In this document: piece after piece, positions 56,590 through 64,000 of the stretch
How the letters are laid out: each line of letters starts with the position of its first letter
Position numbering within the stretch: the first letter of the stretch is position 1
Origin: Diphasiastrum complanatum
Taxonomy: Eukaryota > Streptophyta > Lycopodiopsida > Lycopodiales > Lycopodiaceae
DNA: 64,000 nt
NCBI GenBank assembly: GCA_029204225.1
Contig: CM055103.1
Coordinates: forward strand, 54,967,054-55,031,053
Reading direction: 5' to 3'
Translations under genes and position numbers: made by a program
The notes under the pieces: generated by a model
What the model saw: only the letters and a program-made list of their open reading frames with translations
What the model was told of the DNA's origin: nothing
The model's database searches: none

Positions 56590-57082
56590 TGATTTCGTAG
56601 AGCTTCAATTGCCAAAAACCATGGAGAAACCATGAGATAAGCCCGACTTGAGAAAGAGGTTTTTTTAAAACTTTTTTTTAATTTTTTTTCACAAAAAAAC
56701 CAGTTGGTTCTCTGATAATTGGCAATTCTCTGACAGCCTATTTAGTGGCCTAGAACGGCTACCTTTATGTCCTTACGACATCCAAAACAGTGCACGGACA
56801 ATATAGTTATTGCCGATTTTATGAAAGACTTGTAACCCTCGCCCAATTTTTTTCACACAAACTAGCTGCAAAATTCTCAAAATTTGCCCGTTATTCACAT
56901 TGTCTGTTTCCATGCATAGGCTAAGGATCCTTGTACTGAGCTTATCAAGCTTTTGCATGCACGAAACAATGTACCGGTGTTTTACTTTTTACTTTCTACC
57001 TGCATAAATTCCAAACTCTCAAAAAAACGTTCTCCCAAAGCTCTCTTCAACAACTACTCTGTACTATGCACACTCCTTGTAT
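56590..57082 (-). repeat. Copia family A leader, inverted copy
   Basis: The minus strand follows the primer-binding site at 57083-57095 and shares TTTTGGATGTCGTAAGGACA with the leader near 11050. It meets the plus-strand leader fragment (55540-56340) head to head, so the locus contains an inverted pair. Confidence 0.65.
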
Positions 57083-57095
57083 GGCTCTGATACCA
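57083..57095 (-). promoter_or_regulatory. Primer-binding site, copia family A (minus copy)
   Basis: The minus strand reads TGGTATCAGAGCC, the canonical initiator-Met tRNA site, directly after the LTR end TTTTAACT. Confidence 0.85.
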
Positions 57096-57304
57096 AGTTA
57101 AAATTCGTTTGAAACAAGATCAGAGATTATGAAACACAGTAACATTCACTTAGAAAGCACTCCAAAACCCAAAATAGAGTGTACATATATCTTTCTTTTT
57201 GGCAACCCATGCATGGCCCAGGTTGTCGTCGACGGGACACGTGTCTCGTCGACTTGCCTCGTGGTGAGGCCAACTAGTCCTAATCCACTGGTAGGACCCA
57301 CACA
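57096..57304 (-). repeat. Copia LTR, family A (minus copy)
   Basis: Matches 10502-10739. Its start at about 57304 falls exactly where an integrase reading frame of another copia element is interrupted, after the motif TGSKPSVKN. The LTR element therefore appears to have inserted into that integrase gene. Confidence 0.8.
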
Positions 57305-58030
57305 GTAACCAGTGGTTCTCTAACTGGTTCTTCACTGAAGGTTTGGATCCTGTCCAAACTTCATAAGGTGTCCTACTTGAGAGGGCCTTAGTTGAAAGAC
57401 ATCTGTTTTGGATGTAAGTTGTAGTGGAGACAACTTCAGCCCATAAGCGCTTCGGCAATGATGCATGAGCCAGCATGCACGTGGCTAAATCGTCAGAGTA
57501 CGATTCTTCTTCTCGGCTAATCCATTTGATTGAGGCGAATAGGGAGTTATGAACTGCTGTTCAATGTCTTGGCTAAGGCAATACTCCTTGAATTTAGTAG
57601 AGATGTACTCTCCACCATTGTCGCATCTCAATGCTTTGAAATTCTTGCCAGTCTCCTTCTCCGCACGCTCCTTGAAGGCATTAAAGAGGTTGAATGCCTC
57701 TAGTTTCTCCTTGATAAAGTACACAATTGTTTGTTTAGAAGACTCATCAATAAAAGTAATAAAATACTTTGCATCCTTTATTAAAGAAGGATTCTACATT
57801 GGGCCACCTATGTCTGAATGTACAATGTCTAATAGATTCCTAGCTACATGCTGGTGACTTGATCTAAATGGCTTCCTGGCCTGTTTTCTAGACTATACAA
57901 TCTCGACAGACAAGTAGTTTGACTTTACCATCTAGATAGTTGAGATCAAGCACAATGGACTCTGATTGAGAAGCATAATTCAAATGAGCAAGTCTATAAT
58001 GTCAAAGCAAACTTTTATTGATTTGAACAA
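57305..58030 (-). pseudogene. Copia GAG-pre-integrase and integrase
   Basis: From 58020 down: HYRLAHLNYAS (GAG-pre-integrase), then NLLDIVHSDIGGPM, FITFIDESSKQTIVYFIKEK (first Asp), ALRCDNGGEYISTKF (second Asp), YSPQSNGLAEKKNRTL (catalytic Glu). A frame break follows near 57480, then MLAHASLPKRLWAEVV and TPYEVWTGSKPSVKN. All three catalytic residues are readable. The sequence ends at 57305 at the start of the family A LTR. Confidence 0.85.
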
Positions 58031-59224
58031 AAGTACTAAGAGCCTGATTAGAGGCAAAATAATAATGAATTAATTTATACAAGTATCCATGCCTCTTTTC
58101 AAGTTCTAGGAGCTTGTTTGTCCAATCGATTACTTTACACTGATCTGATCCGAATTCTAGTTTATGTCATATATCTGTAATTATGCTAACAAAGAGTAGA
58201 TTTGTAGAAAGATTTGGTACATAAAGAACATTAGAAAGTGGCTTGGATCGATCATTTACAAAGTGCAATCTTACTTAAACACTTTTTTTAGCAATATTGG
58301 GAGAATTTCTTGAATTTGAAACAAATTAATTTTTCTCTCTATCCTCTCTAGTACATGCCTGTCTAATTTGTAGAGACAAATTGCCCCAGAGTAATAAAGA
58401 TTTTTCTAGCTTCCAACTCCATATAGACTTTGAGATTGCACTTGGGTGAATTCCCAAGTTGTGATAATGAAAAACAATATGTAAATAAAAGTCAAGATTA
58501 AACCTTGTACCACCTACCTCCCACCTACTTTGCCACATGCATTCTAGGTTATTTGACACCTAGAATGGGGTGCCCTCCTACACTCCTACTTCTCTATCCA
58601 ACTCGTCCTAATCTCTCTTCCAGACTTGTACACCTCGCCAATTCACCCTCTCTAACTAATACACCTTATTCATGCTCTCCTCTTCACCTATAGTCCAAAT
58701 GGAGTCTTCCCCACACCTCATGCACTTGAACTTGACACCTCACTCACTTTGGAATGACTCTCCACTCTCTATATAAGTGGAAATGCACCTCTCTACCAAG
58801 AGGATTCTATGATTTTGCATCCAAGCTCTTCCCTATTGTTTGTTCTTGTGTATAGGTGCTTTGGAGAAGAAGATGGAAGCATTGGCTCAAGGAGGCTATG
58901 CTATATTTTGGATTGGAGGATTTTGAAGCTCAAATCCTCTTGGCCTCTAACTCGGCCCACTACTTCTACCAAAAATCCAACAGCCAATTAAATATGAAAC
59001 AAAGCCCTTTCTTCTCCAAACTCGACCTTCTACAGGTTCTGAACTGTCCAAAATGATCTTATGACTTTGATTCAAGATTTACCCTACCAAACAACCCCAA
59101 AACTGGTGCAGTGTTATGATCTTCGAAAGTTTTGCATGCATGCATTTCTTTGATGAATGCACTTGCATGTAACTATAGTTTGTTTATTTGCCCTTGCATG
59201 TAACTGTAGCTTGCTAATTTTCAG
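58031..59224. other. Non-coding DNA, LTR-like with TATA box
   Basis: 58031-58320 may be further decayed copia protease. A good TATA box, CTCTATATAAGTGG, is at 58771 and is followed by a transcribed-looking tract, so an LTR is likely around 58500-59060. No gene called. Confidence 0.45.
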
Positions 59225-59357
59225 TTGCATATCAAGTATCTATGATCAATCATGATTGCATGTCAAGTATCTATAATCCATCATGATTGCATGTCAAGTT
59301 TCTATGATCAATCATGATTGCATGTCAAGTTTCTACGATCCTTCATGATTGCATGTC
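59225..59357 (+). repeat. 31-bp minisatellite, four copies
   Basis: Four successive units of TTGCAT.TCAAGT.TCTA followed by .GATC..TCATGA, plus a partial fifth. Each unit carries the palindrome-rich word TCATGATTGCATG. An inverted relative with about two units lies at 340-475. Confidence 0.9.
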
Positions 59358-59970
59358 GAAAGAATTAAGATTTATGAAAAGAATCCTATGCTTCTGATAA
59401 GCTAGATTTGAAATTAAGTCCATTGAAAGGAACTAAGTTCATGTTCCTATTTTGAGACCCTTTTTGGAATCCAATGTATATGTAATTGCCATAGGCCAAT
59501 TGGTTTTGCATAATGAAAAGAAATATCCTTCAGGGGGGGGTCCCCATCTTGACCACTCAGTGCTTCTACTGTATGTAAATGAATTTTATGTGATCCATTG
59601 TTTTTGAGTTTTAATTTTCAGGTCTAATTTCATTTCATTTGAGTTGGTTCAAGACTTGTTTTATGTGAATGATAAATCAATAAGTCCATTGGCCTTTAAG
59701 ATTTTAGGAGAGACCTTCCCTTCGAGTTCACAGCTTGTGTGCCCAAACTTAAGTTCGAGGAAATGAGCTTGTGCTCAAACATAAGTTCAAGCATAGGACT
59801 TTGTCAAGTTTGTGTGATTGAACTTAATTTTGAGCATAGGACCTCGTAAAAGAAAAGAATGAGACTCGAGATTGTCACAAAATCACTAAAACAGTTTTCT
59901 TAAAAAAAAATATTATTCTATCGACTTGATAGAATCAGGTTTTGTGGGAAGCTTATTGAGCTATGAAAAT

Positions 59971-59983
59971 AACTCTAATACCA
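59971..59983 (-). promoter_or_regulatory. Primer-binding site beside family E LTR
   Basis: The minus strand reads TGGTATTAGAGTT right after ...CCCGACA, a mutated initiator-Met tRNA site. It fixes the LTR end at 59984. The internal region that should follow (below 59970) has no recognisable coding sequence. Confidence 0.7.
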
Positions 59984-60558
59984 TGTCGGGGAAGGATATG
60001 GATGATCAAAATTTGATTTCCCTCGGTGTCATACACTGCACTAGATCATGCAGGCATGCACAAAACTTGATAGTGGCATTCAAGACTAGGGCTCCCACGA
60101 CAACACGGTTTCCCTGAAAAATACACTGAGTGATCATATATTAGAAAAAATGGACTCAGTACATGGTGAGATTTTAGCACAATCATACCGGCTATTTTTT
60201 ACAATTGGCCATTTTTTTTTTTTGAAAAGTCGTAAAATATTTACCGGCCATTTCTAAGGCCGCAAAATTTGCTCTAGCCTCATTTAGAGCGGGCTGGGAC
60301 CCAATTCTAGGTGGACCGGCACTTTTGGCTCGGTCTTACAAAACCTGACCACAAAATATTTTTGACGATTTTTTCGAAAGTCGGTTTCTTACTTTTAAAT
60401 TGTGTCTAGCCACTTGAGGGCGGGCTGGGACCCAGTTCTAAGGCAAATGTGTGCCAATTTTTCTCTAATAATCGGGTTTTACATGCCGGGTTTCTCAATT
60501 ATTGCAAACTTAAACTTCAATATTAGCTCGATTTTTTGTGCGGAAATATCGGCTAACA
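59984..60558 (-). repeat. LTR, family E, complete minus-strand copy
   Basis: 575 bp, from TGTTAGCCGATATTTCCGCA at 60558 to CGACA at 59984. It aligns in inverse orientation with 40459-40939. It sits inside a family B LTR, which is cut at GGATGTAAC next to 60559, showing nested insertion. Confidence 0.85.
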
Positions 60559-60562
60559 GTTA

Positions 60563-60835
60563 CATCCTTTTATAGAGTTTCCAAACCCTATTTGGCCACT
60601 TGGCTTTCCCTCCAAAATGTAAACCCTACTATTTTTGGGTCTAGATTCAATGTACCCAAAGTTCAAATTTGAATCTCTCTCAAACTCGACTACCAATTTT
60701 CCCACACTTTCAAAAAGTGTTTATTGAATGTATTTTAAACTAATATAACTTCAAAAAGTTTATTTCTAAGTCTAAAATGAGTTTTGGCCTCTTATTGACA
60801 ATAAAATATGACTAAACTAGTTGAAATCTCTCACA
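60563..60835 (-). repeat. Copia LTR, family B, minus-strand fragment
   Basis: The minus strand starts TGTGAGAGATTTCAACTAG at 60835 and matches 23981-24260 as far as GGATGTAAC, where the family E LTR begins. The rest of the LTR, including any CT array, is absent here. Confidence 0.8.
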
Positions 60836-61088
60836 GTACACATAAGGGCCCCAATTCCCTTATACTCACAATTAACTTACGGGTTGTTGGTCTACTTATC
60901 CCTAACGTGGACATGCTGGCCGAGACTAGCCATGGGCATGACATTCTTCCCCCCTTATTCAAGTTCTATCTTCAGAACTTAAAACTGGAAAAGTTCTTCC
61001 TTAAGCTACGTTTATTCTGGTAAAGGCCACCACAAAGGCTTCTGATTTATCTCAGACATTTGTAGAATGTATATTTAGACTTTACGGA

Positions 61089-61290
61089 TTACCAAGTGAT
61101 ATATAAATACAATCCATCAACTAGATTATTGCAATGCATACTAGAAAGTGATCTTGTATTCACGTGTCCAAATCGACTATGCCACAGAATAGCATTATCA
61201 TTTACATTTTCATGAGGAGACTTCGATGGAAGAAGTCGGACACTTCGGTTGATTATTGAAGTTGTCAAAGAAGTCAAAGACTTTGAAGAC
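61089..61290 (-). pseudogene. Copia GAG-pre-integrase fragment
   Basis: The frame reads AILWHSRFGHVNTRSLSSMH, the LWH.R.GH.N motif of GAG-pre-integrase, preceded by RSVRLLPSKSPHENVN. It lacks the Cys pair and is cut on both sides. Upstream on the same strand is the 69-bp tandem duplication. Confidence 0.75.
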
Positions 61291-61356
61291 TTCGATGGAA
61301 GAAGTCAGACACTTCGGTTGATGACTGAAGTTGTCAAAGAAGTCGGAGACTTCGAA
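61219..61356 (-). repeat. 69-bp in-frame tandem duplication
   Basis: Units 61219-61287 and 61288-61356 start GACTTCGATGGAAGAAGTC and are nearly identical. The length is a multiple of three (23 codons), and GACTT.GA begins a third partial unit. GAAGTC and GACTTC words recur through 61520. Confidence 0.85.
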
Positions 61357-61795
61357 GACTTTGATGTCGAGTGACTTGATTATTGAAGAAGTCGAGGGTG
61401 ATCAAGCCTTCGATGTTCTTCATGATGCTTTGACATTCAAATGTAGAAGTAGACGGGAGTGGACACCCTTTGATGTAGATCAGCCGAAAAGTCGATGAAG
61501 TCGACTTTCATATAGTTTGGTTGATTTGATGAAGATTAGCCAAATAGGAAACCTTTGTGATTCTTGCAAGTACTAGATGAGCAGACATAGACCCAAAAAG
61601 AGGTTGCATCTAATCCTAGATCATTAATAAAAATGTGCAAGAAGAAACTTGAAATGGAAATAGTATCACCAAGGAAGAAATTGTGAGCTTAATTTCCAAC
61701 ACTTCATCCCTCCATGCCCTGTTGACAACCTTCCTGATCTTGAAACGGTGCACAAACATTGATACAACAAAGACTTTTTAATACCTGATTCAGAG

Positions 61796-62397
61796 CAGCC
61801 AGCACTCTTCATCGAGAAATATCCGGACATTATGACCAAAGGCGGCTATACATTACCCGAAAAGTTCGAGGTGCTCCTCAAGAAGAAACCGACCGATATC
61901 CTATCACTTCTGCATCCCCAACCAAAGTGGAGGAAGGTAGTATTCTTGCGCAACCCAAAGCTAATCAAAGAATACCTAACAACTCCTGTGGTTTTAAGGG
62001 CGGATCCATCTTACCATCTGATGTCCAGAAGAAGATCGTGGTCAACATTGAAGACTCCAAGAGTCGGGGCCTATAATTGGCCAGTAATAAAGTCAGAGAA
62101 GGATTGGAGCATGGCAATAGATTTCCAAAGGGTCCTCAACCACTGACTGGTGCAGCTAATTCTCCATATCCCATTATACTGGAATCCTACTATAACATGG
62201 AGACATTGCTGACCGCTGCCAAAGTGGATACTCAGTGGGATCTGTGCTTCGGAGAGTACTGCTTCAATTCAAACAAAGATTTCAAAATGTCGGCCATCGT
62301 GGACCAAATTCCCTTGTATTGGACCTGCCATCGCTTGTCTGCAACATCATTTGTTAATATAGCGAGTTTGGAAAGATGGTACACAACAGGTTTCTAG
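61796..62397 (+). pseudogene. Unrecognised gag-like ORF pair before a 3' LTR
   Basis: Frame 61796-62146 reads EQPALFIEKYPDIMTKGGYT, LPEKFEVLLKKKPTDILSLL, then PKWRKVVFLRNPKLIKEYL. At about 62070-62140 the reading moves to an overlapping frame to 62397 with LLTAAKVDTQWDLCFGEYCF, NSNKDFKMSAIVDQIPLYWT. No known domain was recognised. Placement about 540 bp before a polypurine tract and LTR suggests retrotransposon coding sequence, possibly the only ORF of a non-autonomous element. It may instead be a captured gene. A single frameshift would explain the two frames. Confidence 0.45.
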
Positions 62398-62925
62398 GAA
62401 TATGCACCTTGCGTTTGGCCCAATCCGCTCGCAATCCACGACGTGCAGCAATTGTGGTCCCGTTTCGTCCGCACGGTTGCTGAAACCCATTGAAAGGTCC
62501 GCAACGCCGAAGACGCTAAGGGCAAACAACTAGAGCAAGCTCCATGAAACAAGTCTCATCACCTTGTATTATTTTTTCAAAAAAAAAAAAGAGAAAAGAA
62601 AATAAGAAGTCCAGAAAAAGTATCAGTGGACTCACCTTATCTTTTTTGTTTTTCACAATATTTTCTTTTCTTTTTCTTATTTTCATATATTCTTTTCTCT
62701 ATTTATCTATTTTTTTCCCTTATCTATCTATACATACACTTTTTCTGTTTTCCCCCCTCTACAGCTCAATTTTGTTGCCAAAATTTTAATTCACAATTTT
62801 TGCTGAGTCTCCTCCCCCTCTTGTCTATACCCCTTTTTTGCCCTCTTTCGCAATGGTCTCATATCACCACGCATGCCAACACCAATAGATACGCAGGTGC
62901 CAAAGGACTGTCACCAAAATCGTAG
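62398..62925. other. Pyrimidine-rich 3' untranslated stretch
   Basis: A T/C-rich stretch at 62570-62850 with no gene. The Phe/Leu-rich frames over it are composition artefacts. Confidence 0.5.
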
Positions 62926-64000
62926 TGGGGGCATGTTAGAAGATTCTGTTGAAGATTCTTCTAACGGATTCCAGATGCCAAAAGTGCCTAACAAATATCA
63001 AGTGAACGAATCGAGCCGCCAAACTACACTATGGAGTGTCAACAATTAACCAAGAAGGAGCTCTAGAATCTAGACTTGCCAGGAATGCCAAAATCAAAAG
63101 GTCGACAAGCCAATGAGTATAACCAAAGCCCAAGCGCCTCCCCAACGTATCTTATGGTGACGGAAATAAAATCATGGTCGAGCCGACAAAAAGACTCAGA
63201 TCTAATTGTAAATATAATGTCAGACACCCTTAGAAGGTGCACTGTACTCGTAAGCCGATGGTGCGAGAAATAGAATTAGATCTCAAATCCAATGGGCCAA
63301 TAATAAGAAAGGATCCAAGTAGTTTAAAATGCATTTTGGCTTTTAACTTTCCAAGATAGTCAAGTTGTTATGGCACATGGTTTCTGGGTGAACCAAAAGC
63401 CCTAACCCTAGTTTTGTCTATGGGTAGGGATGTGACACCATTTTGTAATCACTTTCCATTGTGAAGAATAGAGATTGAGAGAGAGAAGCTAAGCTTCCTC
63501 CACCTTTTCTTACCTTGTGAAGCCCTTCTTTTTTGCACTTGTATGATTGATTGTGGATGTATGAATGCTTGAATGTTATTTTCTAATCATGCTATCACAT
63601 ATTGAATGATCATTAGCTCAAGCTTTCATCCTTCTAATCCACAAAATCACACAATAGTATAATAGGTGTTAGAAACATATTTGGAGTGATCAATAGAATC
63701 CATTAGGTAGATTTACTTCCATTGCTCCCCTCCCTTGAGAAGATAACCCTCAAGAGGAGAAGATCTAAAGCTCAAGAATCCTAGATTCACCAAGAAAGCC
63801 ACGATCCAAGAAGAGGACCTTCACACACCAAAACCCAAAAAGAGCCAAGAAGAATGTCAAGCAACTCACCTCTCATCTAAGTCATTCCCCTTTTAGATCC
63901 AAAGCCAAGATTGACACCTTGGTAGGCTTAGATTCCATCTAGATCTGTAGCTTAACCCCCTCCCAATTGGATCAAATTCCGTTATTATATCGATACTCAC
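62926..64000 (+). repeat. Polypurine tract and 3' LTR (runs off or ends undetermined)
   Basis: GTGGGGGCA is followed by TGTTAGAAGATTCTG at 62934, a standard LTR start. The first 30 bases form a short inverted repeat (TTAGAAG...CTTCTAA). The rest to the window end is non-coding, with an R-like GAAGAATAGAGATTGAGAGAGAG near 63470. The LTR end was not found. Confidence 0.6.

Overview
The window looks like nuclear DNA from a land plant with a large genome swollen by repeats. The evidence is degraded Ty1-copia and Ty3 LTR retrotransposons with primer-binding sites complementary to plant initiator-Met tRNA (TGGTATCAGAGC-type), a TNP2-type CACTA transposase, a plant (Ptta/En-Spm-like) transposon protein gene, GT-AG introns, AT-rich intergenic DNA and very long (CT)n microsatellites. 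Only one gene looks like an intact ordinary host gene: an intronless DUF679/DMP membrane-protein gene at 51026-51715 (minus). Nothing identifies the species. A fern or gymnosperm is a guess from repeat load, not a result.

Layout. 1-4.3 kb: old repeats, a perfect 20-bp hairpin and an LTR end with a primer-binding site. 4328-10066: a DNA transposon bounded by ~35-bp terminal inverted repeats. It carries a multi-exon transposase-like gene ending in a Ulp1 (C48)-like cysteine peptidase (+), and a convergent gene of an unrecognised family (-). A second damaged copy of the unrecognised gene lies at 47.5-48.0 kb. 10.5-24.6 kb: several copia remnants (gag, protease, integrase, RT, RNase H, LTRs), broken by a Ty3 gag fragment and a 640-bp fold-back element at 14775-15414. 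24.9-26.2 kb: Ty3 gag with two zinc knuckles (-).

26.5-31.9 kb: a degraded CACTA transposase gene (-). Between its N-terminal transposase-associated domain and its TNP2 core lies an exon encoding a SET-domain-like protein, with three satellite-like blocks in the introns. 33.1-36.0 kb: a three-exon Ptta/En-Spm-like gene (+) with arrays of a GCGTGGATAATCCACGC-type palindromic motif on both sides, as expected for a TNPA-like protein and its subterminal binding sites. 36.8-38.4 kb: 5' end of another copia element. 42.7-47.5 kb: a minus-strand Ty3-like element (LTR, primer-binding site, a 5' leader rich in a repeated AACTCTCGCAAG motif, gag, zinc knuckles, protease) that has cut into the second copy of the unrecognised gene. 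48.1-49.4 kb: copia RT.

51.0-51.7 kb: the DMP gene. 52.8-55.4 kb: tandem duplications, AT-rich DNA and an 820-bp Mutator-type non-autonomous element with a perfect 9-bp target-site duplication. 55.5-61.3 kb: nested copia and LTR fragments in both orientations. 61.7-64 kb: an unrecognised gag-like ORF pair followed by a polypurine tract and a 3' LTR. Apart from the DMP gene, nearly everything recognisable is transposon-derived and most of it is pseudogenised. The best-preserved coding modules are the Ulp1-like C-terminus, the orphan convergent gene and the Ptta/En-Spm-like gene.
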